Assembly (NCBI GenBank): GCA_012845835.1
Contig: JABAKD010000029.1
Coordinates: 5,110,000 to 5,173,999 of the forward strand
Length of the DNA stretch: 64,000 nucleotides
Source of the DNA: Undaria pinnatifida
Taxonomy: Eukaryota; Sar; Phaeophyceae; Laminariales; Alariaceae
Direction: 5' to 3'
Shown here: piece by piece, positions 1 through 10,734 of the stretch
Numbering within the stretch: the first letter of the stretch is position 1
Layout: every line of letters begins with the position of its first letter
Notes under the pieces: generated by a model
The model's input: only the letters and a program-made list of their open reading frames with translations
Database searches by the model: none
What the model was told of the DNA's origin: nothing
Position numbers and translations under genes: made by a program

Positions 1-540
1 TAAAAACTACAGGCGAAAATTGTATATTTGAGACAAAAATAATGTGAAAAGGAGGTATAGACAGATATGGTAAAATTGCGGTATACCACACTACCACCTT
101 ATCGCGTAGGGTATTCCGTACATACCGTCTTTATGATCGCCTCCCAACCTATGCCAAGCGCAGTATGACGAACGAAGTAACGTAATTGAGCACGTTTGCA
201 CTAAGCGTTCCTTTCAAAACACTATACATTCGCATTTCCCCCTTTCGTGCTCAATGGCGGTGACATTGCATGACCACATCACCTCGCCTGTTGTATTTGG
301 CAATATGTATATCTTTCAGATAATTAGCGATGTCAGAAAGTAATGGTAACTACATGACTGTACCTATCGTTTGAAATTTTCCATCTTTCGATCCATGTAC
401 AACATCAAGTTACGAAGATTTTAACACGTTGTTTAATACACCTAAAACTGAGTTGCATACTACATGTAACACCAAACCTTCTACAATAACAAACATTACT
501 AGGCGGGTGATAAAATGGGGTGTATTCTTGCTACAACCGT
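1..540 (+). repeat. ~540 bp repeat, left copy (start cut by window edge)
   Basis: This stretch is similar, in the same orientation, to the last ~550 bases of the window. Shared blocks include the TTGCATACTACAT stretch near 453, the CATACCGTCT block near 122 and the GGTGACATTGCATGACCAC block near 260. The right copy begins to repeat itself at the window end, which suggests a tandem unit of about 537 bp. No coding potential is evident. Confidence 0.75.
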
Positions 541-584
541 CAGATTCGTCCCCTTCAAGGGTTTATAGTTATCGCGCACAAAAT

Positions 585-1085
585 AAAATGACCACCCCCC
601 CTCCCCCGATCCCTCTTGTTCAAACGCCCCACCTAGAGTCAAAATCTTCCATAGTAGTAAAGACTACCAGCCAGCTGATATCATCTCTTTTCCTTTCTAG
701 CCATCCATGCCGTAGCTCCAACTCATCTCCGCTCTACTACCGCCTTCCTCCTCTTTTGTTCCCCGCCCAGTTCATTCAAACGCCCCACTTACAATCGAAA
801 TCGGCCAGAAGAATAACCACTTCTACGCGATTGATATCACGTCATTCTCTTTCTAGCCATCCATGACGAATCTTTTAACCCCCCCCCCCCCCCCCTCCCT
901 CCAAAACACCCCCTCCTTCCCCACACCTCGGACGATCGCCTAGACCCAGTACCGCGCGTAAAGCAAGCCCCTACGTACATATCTGATTAATATGCGAAAT
1001 CCGAGTATCACACACAATCGTGCAAAGATGAGTTTTGACCAAATGCTTCAACTCATATCTGGAGTGTATTTTAATATTGTATGTG
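585..1085 (-). repeat. C-rich dispersed repeat R, diverged copy
   Basis: Contains the two hallmark blocks of a dispersed repeat seen throughout the window: a block with AAACGCCCCAC, ATCGAAAT and TAGCCATCCATG, then C-runs, then an end block related to GCAAAGATGAGTTT and TGGAGTGTATTTT. It joins directly to the next copy at about 1085, so the two look tandem. The short reading frames here are low-complexity and not supported as genes. Confidence 0.6.
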
Positions 1086-1830
1086 ACCTAAACCTCTTCA
1101 AAACCCTTCTCCACCCCCCCCCCCCCCGCCCCCCCTTTATAATTATTCTTTTTTCAATCTTTTCGCTCTCTCTCTCTTGCTCAAACGTGCCAACTAATAT
1201 CGAAATCCACCAGAGTAACAAACAGTTTCACGCCCTGGATATCGCTTCATTATCTTTGTAGAGCCGTCCATGCCGCTGCTGCAATCCCTCCCCCCCCCCA
1301 ACCCTCAACGCCCCTTCCTTCCCCACCACCCGCACCATCGCCTAGACCTAGCACCACGCGTATAGCGAACCCCTACATCTATGCGACCTGAAACCTCCCC
1401 TCCACGTTCCCCCCCCCTCCCCCAGAAGAAGGATGTAAAGTTTCCACGCATAAATTGAGCTGCCCCCCGCCCCCCTTTTGATTTAAATCAGGCCTCCTCG
1501 TCTTTAAAAACTCCGCCCTTCCCCCGCCGGCTATTCGACTTAGAGAATGAACTTGAAACCTGATGCATTTCCTTCCACAGCTGTCAGATTTTGTCCCCCT
1601 CATAAACGGTGTTTTTTGTTTCTGCGCACAGACTGCCAGATGTCACCCTGTTGACCCTGATAGCTACACTGTGGTTGCAAGGAAGGAGAGTCGCAGACTT
1701 ATATCCTTAATAAGGACAAACAGCCCGTAATACGCGCGATCGGAGTATTACACAGCTTGCAAAGAGGAGTTTCGACAAAATCTTTGATCTCACAGATGGA
1801 GTGTATTCAAATTTTTATATAAAGACACAC
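1085..1830 (-). repeat. C-rich dispersed repeat R, near full-length copy
   Basis: One of three longest copies of the R repeat; the others are at about 23275-24215 and 62060-62790. Order: AAACCTCTTCAAAACCCTT, a C-run, the CCATGCCGCTGCTGCAAT block, the CGCCTAGACCTAGCACCA block, another C-rich part, then the conserved end from CTTCCACAGCTGTCAGAT to CTCACAGATGGAGTGTATT. That last ~260 bp carries inverted CAGCTGT-type motifs near both ends and is also found alone elsewhere in the window. Confidence 0.7.
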
Positions 1831-1851
1831 GTACAAAAAATGCACAATACA

Positions 1852-2071
1852 TACACACATACATAACAGATATACATATACACATACATGCATGCATATA
1901 TACATACATACATACATACATACATACATACATACATACATACATACATACATACATAATACATAATACATAATACATACATACATACATACATACATAC
2001 ATACATAATACATACATAAAAAAATACATACATACAAGCATACATACATACATACAACATACATACATACA

Positions 2072-2105
<34 letters not shown>

Positions 2106-2200
2106 CATACATAATACATACATACACACATACATACATACATACATACATACATACGTACATACATACATACATACATACATACATACATACATACACC
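1852..2200. repeat. (CATA)n microsatellite
   Basis: About 350 bases of nearly pure CATA/TACA repeats with a few TAATACA interruptions. The minus-strand reading frames made of Cys-Met-Tyr-Val repeats come only from this microsatellite and are not genes. Confidence 0.97.
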
Positions 2201-2245
2201 GTACGGATACACGGTACAGACAAAGTGAGGCCACGGGAAGGGGGA

Positions 2246-2305
2246 TGTTACGAATCGTCGTGTATTCGTACTCGTGGGCTCGAATCCCACGGTGGTCGCC
2301 ACTAT
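2246..2305 (+). other. tRNA-like T-arm fragment
   Basis: GTGGG, a seven-base loop CTCGAAT and CCCAC form a T-arm, followed by GGTGGTCGCCA, which could be the 3' side of an acceptor stem with CCA. I could not find a matching 5' acceptor strand or D-arm at the right distance. This is probably a tRNA fossil or part of a SINE, not a working tRNA gene. Confidence 0.3.
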
Positions 2306-2692
2306 GTAGCCTGGCCTCGAGTCGAAGCGGAGAGGGCAGTCCCGGAGGTGTTGTGCTTGTCTCGTAGCTAGCGTCGGAGCAGAGAGGGCGTCGCGGAGCC
2401 GAAGTCGAATCGGAGAAGGCGTCGCGGTGCTGAGGTCTCTTGACAATCGCCTTCACAGCGGACGCACGCTAAAACCTTCCTTTCTTATATATAGCAAATA
2501 GATGCTAAAATCCAGATTGACGGTGGGATTATGCTCTCTCGTCATGCGGTGGGATTGCCTTTCGGTTTCTGACCTTCCGGGGTCGGTTGAACGCCGTGCA
2601 TGACGGGTGACGCCGCTCGCGATCCGGGATCGTGTATTGCCTGACCGGTGACGTGTCTCCTCGCGTATGCGTGTGCGAGATCTACGATGAAT

Positions 2693-2911
2693 ATCTTTTT
2701 TCGCACACTTCTACTTTCCAGCTTCTGGACAAGCCGTGGTCACAGGTGTCGTCCCTTCTCCCCCCCCAATTCTTGCCTTGAATTGTTCTCGCGCATAGGG
2801 TTCAGCAATCCTACTGCTCGTCGATCTTTAATCGAATGTTGCTAACTCACGCTCTCGCGCTTTCCGCAGGTCAATTTCTGCGCAAGAAAGTTCCCCACGA
2901 ATACTATAAAA
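2693..2911 (-). mobile_element. SINE-like element, tail part (split copy)
   Basis: Matches in reverse the body of the repeat at 10735-11045 and 32640-32970. Shared blocks are TTCTGGACAAGCCGTGGTCAC, CGCGCATAGGGTTCAG, and CTCACGCTCTCGCGCTTTCC. The head with the tRNA-like promoter lies at about 3191-3290, separated by an inserted R fragment. The 65-codon plus-strand frame here is just the repeat read through. Confidence 0.75.
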
Positions 2912-3190
2912 AATGAAAAAACACTTTAGCTGTGAGATCGAAGATTTTGTCGAAACTCATCTTTGCAAGCTGTGTGTGATACTCCGATCGCGCGCATTAC
3001 GAGTTTTGTGTCCTCATCAAGAATATAGGTCGGCGACTCCCCTTACAACTACGGTGAAGATATCAGGGTCAACAGGTTGATTTTAGTCAGTCTGTGCGCG
3101 GAAAACTCTATAAAACCCGTTTCTGAGGGGGACAAAATCTGACAGCTGTGGAGGGAAATGTATCCTTTTATCAAGTGAATCTTGTAATAT
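2912..3190 (+). repeat. R repeat end-module inserted in a SINE
   Basis: Runs from an A-rich ATGAAAAAACACTTTAGCTG start through GAGATCGAAGATTTTGTCG, GGTCGGCGACTCCCCTTAC and AGGGTCAACAGG to GACAGCTGTGGAGGG. The surrounding SINE is continuous if this block is removed, using the uninterrupted copy at 32640-32970 as a guide. It is therefore a nested, younger insertion. Confidence 0.7.
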
Positions 3191-3295
3191 ATACGAGAAT
3201 GCACTCGGGGGAATTCGAACTCACGAAACTGCCCCATACCAAGCTCGAGGATAACCTGATACGCCACCGACGCGACCGGCTGGACCCTGTCTTCC
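3191..3295 (-). mobile_element. SINE head with tRNA-like promoter boxes (split copy)
   Basis: Read on the minus strand, GGTGGCGTATCAGGTTATCC resembles a pol III A box region and GAGTTCGAATTCC resembles a B box (GTTCGANNCC), in the order expected for a tRNA-derived SINE head. The same head occurs at 10770-10800 and, reversed, at 32880-32965. Transcription is not shown by sequence alone. Confidence 0.6.
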
Positions 3296-3299
3296 ACAT

Positions 3300-3789
3300 A
3301 TATACCGCTTTTTTCACCGTCATGCCATAATACTATCACGCTAACATACTATAATACTAGACATATACAATAGAATAACTTTTGGTATCATACTAACATA
3401 CTCCCACCACCAGTGACTGTGACCTCACGGAGAGTCGTTATAGGGTAGCCCAACCGACTTTACTAATTCCAAATCTCCGGTTTTGAAACCAGCTCCCTGC
3501 CGTAACGCCCGAAATGCGGCGGCCCTTGCCACCCTGACGTCATCGTTCAACAGTCCTTTGAAAAACAAGACAATAAATGGAGATATTTTTTTTCATAGAA
3601 TTATTCTTCGCGTCGAGAAGCCAATAAACGTTCGTTAAAGAATTTTTCTTTCGCCCGTTTAGGGGGAGGGGGGGCGGTATCGTAGAATCAGTCCGGACAA
3701 ACATATTTCAGGCTTTTTTGTTTGGCGCCGCGTTCCTTACCTTTCCAGTGCGGATTGATACCGACAGATATATCAGCACGAAATCGTAA
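3300..3789. other. no recognisable feature
   Basis: I see no supported reading frame. The stretch holds AT-rich blocks and a G-run near 3662. Confidence 0.5.
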
Positions 3790-3880
3790 AACAGCACAGG
3801 AAGAGGGGGGCAACTCGCGCGAGTGATCCGGAGCCACAGCAAAAACGCCCCAAAAGTTGCCTCCTAACGGTAGCCTTGAT
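3790..3880 (-). mobile_element. fragment of MITE family M1
   Basis: Reversed, this matches one end of the elements at 13124-13407 and 28626-28892: the CTCGCGCGAGT core, GAGCCAC(A/T)GCAAAAA, and an ACGGTAG-type end followed by CTTGG-like bases. The left end is not clear, so only the better-matching part is annotated. Confidence 0.4.
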
Positions 3881-4039
3881 TTGCGGCATTGCTACACATA
3901 CCTACACGAAAACAAACCCTGATGCATAGATACATAAAAACATCATGCATGCACATGCATACATACATACACAAGAAATTCACATTTACCCTCCAGCTGT
4001 GAGATCAAGATTTCGTCGAAACTGTATCATTGCATGAAC

Positions 4040-5170
4040 GCATGATCCAAACCAATATACACACATACATCGACGGGAATCTTCGAAAACAGTCACACGG
4101 CATCAACAGGATTGCTGTCTCGCTCGTGTGGCTTTATCCCGTTGAAAATTGTATTTTTACGTAATAAGGTGGTGTTCGTGAGGGGTCGAGGCGATTGTGA
4201 TTTAACAGACGATTTTGGGTGTATTGTCTCGAGACAAAAGAAGAGGATAGCCCAGACAGCAGCGACAGAAGAGGTGTCGCGGTTGCCAGAGACGGCCGCC
4301 TGGGGCACAAGGGTCAGCGAGAGCACGTAGAATCGTAGGATATAAATGAGCCAAGCAGTGTGCTCATTAGAATTCATGACTATCCCGTTTGCCCGCTCTG
4401 TCGCTCAAGACGGGGGTAATCAGGTTGCAACAAATCGGCGGAGGTTTTAGGGGGCCCGTGAGAAGTAGATATTGCCGCAAAAAAAAGAGCGGGGCTATCA
4501 GAGTCCGGGTTATCCTGATACATGATAACCTAGGAGGGGTTTAATAAGAGGTTGGTGGGCAGTTTGAGACGCCACCGTCACGCGGCCGGGGGGCGTTTGT
4601 GACATACATGTAGTTGATTGTTAATTTGCACAACATGGAAGAGGTCTAGTGTACATGTGACAAATTAATCCAGGTTTTGATCCATAGCAAACGCAAGGTT
4701 TCAATAACCCCTCTGTGGCCAGGATGGAGCAAAATGTGCTTTGTGACTACACCGAGAGTTCACCTGGGTTGGCGATCCCAATGTTCACTATTGTACCAGG
4801 TATTGGAAAAAATATTTCAGAAGATGGACGGCATGGGAATGAGGAGGAAATGTGGAAGGCGGGGTAAGGGCAGAACATGTGTTAGGGCGACACAAGGAGC
4901 TTGGAGCAGACGCACAAGAACACTAATCCCTCGTTGGGGGTTGAAACATTCTGGGCCAGTAGGTTGGTGTTACGGTTAAGCCCCTCGAGCGAGGAACAGC
5001 TGGTTAGTCCGACACATCACGAGCGCATTTGTTTCAAGACTAGCGAATAGAAGTGCTAGTCGAGTTTACGCGAACGTCGAATGCCTTCAAAGTTACGTTT
5101 CGGATGACCTACACTGAGCTCCGAGTGCGATGACCTCTAGAGACGATGCACAGTGTACGAAAAAAGGGTT
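4040..5170. other. no recognisable gene
   Basis: Several short frames exist on both strands, for example plus 4677-4979 (100 codons), but none shows a known motif, and I cannot tell any of them from chance. A short R fragment (CTCCAGCTGTGAGATCAAG) lies at about 3992-4025. Confidence 0.4.
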
Positions 5171-5600
5171 TTCTATCAATCTGCCCAGAGGCTACCCATC
5201 TTGTAGGGCTTCCTATTTTTTGTTGTTGTAGTGTTCCTTTTGGGGACCCATGCTACGGTAGAGGCGGCACTTTTTTTCTGAAACGGTTTCTGAAGGGTGG
5301 CGCTCCTTTTGCTAAAATAGTCCAAAGCGGGCAATTCTTCTTCGTAGTTTTCGTCGTATACGTAGGCCATGGAAGACTTTTCATCCGATGCCCGTTTCAG
5401 TTTTCACGAAAACAGCATTTTGGTGAAGAATGACATGTCTTAGTCTACCAAATTGAGGAACGTCAGGAAAAAAGTGGAGCAACTCCATCGTAGCATGCGT
5501 CTGAACTAACACATGGTTGTGACTATACAGGTGAAGCTCATGACGCACATTAACGGGTGGCATGCACAAAACAGTTATTCCAGCGATGGCACGTCGTCGA
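5170..5600 (-). pseudogene. decayed reading frames, family not recognised
   Basis: Two adjoining minus-strand frames read more like protein than the plus strand does. The upstream one (5381-5569) ends in FVKTETGIG. The downstream one (5176-5370) begins MAYVYDENYEEELPALDYF, is acidic at first and then rich in Lys, Ser and Thr. They lie in different frames, so a frameshift or an intron could separate parts of one gene. No family motif is recognised. A link to viral or Polinton-like genes is only a guess from the style of the protein; chance open frames remain possible. Confidence 0.3.
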
Positions 5601-6555
5601 TTGACAAGCCCTGTAACCCCAAAAACGTCGCCGCCAAACAGTGCTGCGCGTTTGACCGTCCGACGCGTGACGCCATATGGGTAGCGGGTTCTGGCTAAAA
5701 ACGATGCTTGCGAATGACGGCACCCATTGGGACTTTCCGTCTAAAGGGCGTTTGCGGATGACGATATACTCTCCCTAACCCGATGTCGTGGGATGAATGC
5801 CTTCATGATTTGCGGCAGACTCGGTAGTGTCATTGTGTATCTAGGCCGTGTAGAGTTATTCGTTTGTTTTACCACCTGATTTTTTTCGTTCATTCGTTTT
5901 TACGCGTTTCGATTAGGTGTCTATGGAGCGTATCTATGGAGCTCCTCGAGGGAGGAGAAAAATCTAAGATAGAAAATTGCACCTCCTTGACGACGGTGCT
6001 ATATATTGGTAGGCGTTGGCGTCGGCTGATTATGGATGCTCCTTCGTGATGGCGGCTGCAAAACGATGGTAGGTAATACACTCTTACACAGTATTGCGCC
6101 GCCAGAGACTCCCGCACAGGAGGCAGCTTACATCTTGTACACCCGTCACTGTCTTTGGAAGTTGAAAAACGAATACACGAACCAAGCAAATCTGTCGCCC
6201 ATATGCAAGAAAGTGCGAAGCAAGGTACGGAAGTCCGCTTCGCAGGTGGTTCTTACAAGGTATTTAGCCTCGCCTGATGCACATCCATCAGGGAGGTTTG
6301 CGCTTGGTGCACGATAAGTCTGCCTGTGGTCGGTGAAAACCCGTTGGGCTCCGTTCCGAGATAATTGTATGGATACGGAGGTCTGCGGCCAAAAGCTCCT
6401 GGCTACCCATGACGTGATCACCCTCCTGCCCCTCCGCCAACCACCGTACCGTGGCTTAGAATCCCGGTTTGCTCGTCTCGAAAAAGCCAATCATTCATAT
6501 TTCCCATGTAGTGGGAACTCTCGCAAACACATGCATAATTACGCCTTTACAGAAC

Positions 6556-6762
6556 ATGCTCCCCTCAAAGACGATGACTTTCAATACCCCCGGCCGTATG
6601 GCGCACACTGCGCGGTACAACACATCGATTGGACGTGGGAGCCTATTAGAACTGTGGCCCTTAGTTTTCTTGGCGTGCGCTACGCTTATCGTCATTGTTA
6701 TTAGACAATGGATTTTTAAAAATCCATTGCATACTTTTCCATATGCATATGTACCATTTTGA
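6556..6762 (+). CDS. possible small single-pass membrane protein
   Basis: From the ATG at 6556 the frame gives 68 residues. A polar N-terminal part of about 27 residues is followed by a hydrophobic stretch, LLELWPLVFLACATLIVIVI, long enough to span a membrane, and then a short basic and aromatic tail. The frame is open further upstream to 6469, but a start at 6556 places the hydrophobic segment in a typical position. No family is recognised and no neighbour clarifies its role. A chance open frame is a real alternative. Confidence 0.25.
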   Translation: MLPSKTMTFNTPGRMAHTARYNTSIGRGSLLELWPLVFLACATLIVIVIRQWIFKNPLHTFPYAYVPF

Positions 6763-7156
6763 TTTTTTTGCCTAGTCCGTCTCTTTTTCTCCGCCGGCGC
6801 AGAGTTTTTTGGTGTGCTTTCTTCTGCAATGCGATCAGACTACCCGTCGGTATATTATCAGCCGTGTGCCGGGCTCATGGGACGTCCGTGGCGCGAGCTA
6901 TGACCGCGGAAAGCCGCCGAGACTGGCTCTATTTTGCGGGGTATGAGACACTTCTGTCCCCGGGCAACCACACACTAAACGTATTTAAGCCTCGAGGTTA
7001 GGTCTTAAGTACTTCCAACTGGAAGAGCTAGGCCATTCGATATTTCGACCTTAAACGCATAACAAAAACACCATATGTCTAAAACTCGAAATAGTGGTCT
7101 CTTTCAGTACGCATAAAAAGAAAAGCCGAGGAAAGATCAAACTACTTGAAAATAGA

Positions 7157-7539
7157 CTATGATATTTCTGCACTACTCCAGACGCAGATGGCAAGACGAG
7201 GATTTATGTCATGAGTCAGCACATGAGTGGGTGGAAACTTCGAGAAAGACCCTCCCCTGCCCATGCTGTGCGAGCTTGAACAAACGGCCAAAACAAATAA
7301 CTGGTGCCTGGCAAAAACATTGAATGCTTCGTACTCCATACTCGCTTCATATGTAGGATACCTCGCAGGCGTCTGCCGCCTTCGGTGTGCCTCAGTGTGG
7401 CAGTCAGTACAGCAGCACAGCAGGACTGGCCCTCAACCCGGTTCAATTTCCACCCTCGAAATGTAGGCATCCGCGGGAAAGAGGCAACAGGGTTGTAAAC
7501 TGCAGCAGCAGCTCCGGCCATGCGCTTCGTCGGGCACAA
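7157..7539 (-). pseudogene. overlapping minus-strand frames, unknown
   Basis: The frame 7216-7539 (107 codons) and the frame 7157-7339 (60 codons) overlap on the minus strand. Both are protein-like in parts, for example the FPPTHVLTHDINPRLAICVW segment. They could be pieces of one gene with a frameshift. No catalytic motif or known fold is visible. Confidence 0.2.
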
Positions 7540-8075
7540 AAACCAAACAAAAAAAATGTGTCATCGAAAAATTACAGCCTCTCAGGACGAGAGAGCAGGA
7601 GCACGAGCGCGCGACGAACTATGTCAGAGTCCCAGTTCTCTGACCGCAGAGAACGCCAGGGTAGAAGGAGTCTCGCGGGCGTTTTCCACCGGCTAGTTGT
7701 GCTGTAGTTGGGTTGGCTGTTGGGGTGCTGGTTGTCTGTGTGTTGTGCTGTGTTGTTTTGTTTTGTGGTGTGTTGTGTTGTGTGTGCGCTCGATCCTCGT
7801 GAATGAACAAGGACTCCTTTTCAAGTAATAGTACGTAGAGGCATGCCGCTCCACGAGAGTGGGTCGCCTCTGACCACCGCCAACGTTTCTGATGGTGTTG
7901 TACACGCAGGTTGATTAACCCGGGTTGGGGATACATCAAGCGGCTTGCTAGGTTGAGCGTTGCAATTACTGCGTGGGTGTTGTGCTGTGCTGCTGCTTCA
8001 GAGTGTCTGATGTTTCCTCGAGCTTTTGTCGTCTGAATGCTGTTGTTTGCTGGAAAATACTCGGAAAATTGCTTC

Positions 8076-8115
8076 AAATATGCACTTGGGCCAAAATGTG
8101 CCCAAGTGCATATTT
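8076..8115. other. perfect 16 bp hairpin
   Basis: AAATATGCACTTGGGC (8076-8091) and its exact reverse complement (8100-8115) flank an eight-base loop, CAAAATGT. It lies in intergenic sequence upstream of the OTU-like remnant. It could be a transcript end, a transposon end-to-end relic or a recombination signal. Confidence 0.9.
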
Positions 8116-8508
8116 TGGGAAAATCCACATCTCACCGTGGTCTGCCGTGGTCGTTAGGTCGATAAAATAGACCTATTTTTTAGACATTTAAAACACGATA
8201 GGGCTTAATTTGGTTTAGAGCCAAAAATATTGGCATATCGTCAGGCTTAAATACGTCTACTACACACACGGTGGAACTTTAGTCCTCGCACGTACATCGG
8301 GGTGGCATCAAAATGTATTTGCGAGAGAATTTTCCCGCACTGCTAGACGCGGGCGCGGTGTATATGTACCCGCTGCAACGACGTGAACATAGTGTCATTA
8401 CTGTGAGTTCTCCCTCACAATTGACACGGTGGTTACCATACAGCAGTAGTAGCGAAACCTGTATAAAGAGATATAAAGTAGCAACACAACTAAAGCAAAA
8501 GTAACGAT

Positions 8509-9153
8509 GTGCACACAACAGACCATATCGGCAACAAACATCGGTATAAACTGTTTAACTGTTTAAGCGCGCGGGAAAAAATACTGGACACAGAAAACAC
8601 ACAACAAATTGACACCAATGATTCCTCTAACAGCAGCGACAGCAGTACAAACCCATCAGACAGCGAAAATGATCAAGACAACAACAGCGGCAACAATAAC
8701 AATTCTGGTCAATATGGTCCATTATTCCCGAGATTGGTGATGGTGCATGTTTATTAAGATGTATCTCGCGTCGTGTGCACAACAACCCAGCTTTACATCA
8801 CATCGTCCGTGCACATATTATTGCCCACATCACAACCAATTTGTACACCGTTATCCCAGGATCAGGTTTCAACACTTTCCACGACAGCATCTTAGCTGGA
8901 GCAAATCAAGAACTTGTGGAAGTCGCTGGATCTCAACCTACTACATATTCGAGTGTTGAAGAGTATTTTCATGTCACAGCCTTACGCATATGAATTAATT
9001 GCTGCCACGCAGTTATACGGAGTGGACTTTCGAATAACTTATCACACCGAGCCTCAGCAATATCCCAACCCTCCTCCTCCAAATGTCTGTGATATCTTAT
9101 ATTATCCACATTCTTTCCACTACGCATCCCTCCGATATACACCTTCTGCATAA
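8509..9153 (+). pseudogene. OTU-like cysteine protease remnant
   Basis: OTU enzymes are cysteine proteases that usually cleave ubiquitin links. The first frame (from 8509) is acidic and rich in Ser, Asn and Asp. A second frame (8724-8993) carries GDGACLLRC at 8736-8762, matching the OTU catalytic pattern GDGxC with Asp-Gly-x-Cys, followed by a helix-like stretch resembling the family. A third frame then continues with ELIAATQLYGVDFRITY and ends near PHSFHYASLRY, where the His-Tyr at about 9118 fits the catalytic His. The pieces need a frame change near 8720 and one near 8975. The ~140-residue domain is about the usual OTU size. It could be a mobile-element, viral or host gene; the frame changes could also be introns. 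Confidence 0.55.
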
Positions 9154-9239
9154 ATACTTCATCATCAGTTGTAGTTATTCGACTTGCGTCGCCCCCGGGA
9201 GGCACGTGTCCACCTCCCGAAGGGGAACCTTGTAGACTA

Positions 9240-9610
9240 TACTTTTCCGAACGCACACTGGTGGGGGTCCTTCCAACGCACACTGTGTCGGGCCCCTGCC
9301 AACGCACACTGAAGGGCGTCCCGGGGGGGGGAGTTGGGAGGGGGGGCCCGTCGCCCCCCCCCGACACTGCTAGTAGCATCCAACCATCGTTCGGCTGCCC
9401 TGCCAACCCAGCGCTCATGGTGCATTTTGGGACACACACAACACCAAAACACTACACTGCTAGTAGCATCCGAGCACCGTTCGGGTGCCCTGCCAACCCA
9501 GCGCTGGTGGTGCATTTTGAGACACACACACCAACACCACCACACACTACACAGCTAGTAGCATCCGAGCACCGTTCGGCTGCCCTGTCAACCCAGCGCT
9601 CGTCGTGCTT
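9240..9610 (+). repeat. tandem ~93 bp repeats and ACGCACACTG repeats
   Basis: Three copies, beginning at about 9366, 9458 and 9551, share CTAGTAGCATCC, the CACCGTTCGG block and TGCCAACCCAGCGCT. Ahead of them AACGCACACTG occurs three times. The block at 61410-61570 is the same repeat in reverse orientation. The open frames on both strands in this stretch are repeat artefacts. Confidence 0.8.
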
Positions 9611-10030
9611 GCGCTGGAACGTTTGCGCCTCTGCTGTTCGATCCTGCCGGTGCGGGGCATTTAGGACAACGAACACAACACACACCAAAAACATTTCACT
9701 TCGTTGTGCCCTGGACTGCGGAAAAAAAATCCCCTCCCAAAAATACCGCCTCGTCCTCACAAAACCATAAAATTCAAACGGCCGCGCTTCAAATCAAACG
9801 GCGCTACGAACCACACTCTGGCACGCAAACACCCTCGAAGCGCACACCGCGCACCCTCTATTTATTTCCCTCGTCGGATACACCGCGCTCCTCGGTGTTG
9901 CGCTGGAACGTTTGCGCCTCTGCTGTTCGGTCTTGCCCGTGTGGGGCATTTGAGACGCATACAACACACACAACACACACAACACACACAACACACACAA
10001 CACACACAACACACACATCACACATGACAA
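9605..10030 (+). repeat. dispersed A/C-rich repeat with (ACACACACAA)n
   Basis: Two partial copies share CGCTGGAACGTTTGCGCCTC and GGGGCATTT. The second ends in a run of 10 bp units (AACACACACA) at about 9962-10018. Reverse-oriented relatives are at 59870-60000, 60830-61080 and 61240-61340. Confidence 0.8.
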
Positions 10031-10734
10031 AAAAAAGGTTAACTTCGTTGTTTTTACCTAACAACAGTCAGCAAACTCAGTGTCCGCACCGATTGCCCAT
10101 GCGTTTCCTCTGTCCAATTTTTTGTATCATATACATGCCACAGAGTAAACAACTAGACACGCGCTCTGTTCGGCAGTACTGGTGCACGCAGCGCGACATC
10201 ATTGTTTTTTGCCCTGGGGTAGACAAGCGCTATGATACGTCAGAGTCGAACCGCACCAACTTATTTTTTAACACGCCTCGCTTGGGGAGCTCTGCACTGC
10301 ACTCATTGCACTGCACTCACTGCAATGCACGTAAAAAAAAAAAAAAAATGAGAAAATAACGAAAATGCAACCACCGGACGAACTATCCCCTCTTAGAAAA
10401 ATACCAGACCACGTACGTAGTCCACGTATTAAAAAAAAAATTGTATAAAGAAAAAAAAGCCATGGGTGCAGGTTTTTCTTTCGAAGAGAAAACGCCGTAA
10501 AACCAATGGCAATGAAAGCGATATTGACTTTCACAGCAGTATTCCCAAAAATCAGAGAAGGTGAAAGTGCCGACGAAGGAGCGCTACCTCTATCGTAGAA
10601 AGGCGGCGGTAGTACAACATGGGCAGGGCACGACAAGCTGCCCTGCAGGGGTATACTTGCTCCTCAGGGGCTCCTGTTCGAGAGGTGTTCAAATGGGAAA
10701 GGGTCTGGTCCGGGTTTAATGTACGGAACGGTCG

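Noticed and set aside
2246-2305. Complete tRNA gene
   Set aside because: Only the T-arm and a possible 3' acceptor strand are found; no matching 5' acceptor strand, D-arm or anticodon arm.
1790-2456. Three long minus-strand frames made of Cys-Met-Tyr-Val repeats
   Set aside because: They are translations of the CATA microsatellite; a repeat not divisible by three keeps three frames open.
5864-6704. Several 60-120 codon frames on both strands as genes
   Set aside because: Overlapping frames of similar quality on both strands, no motif, no repeat or homologue in the window.
9261-10359. Long plus frames rich in Thr, His and Pro
   Set aside because: They cross tandem and A/C-rich repeats and are mirrored by equally long minus frames.
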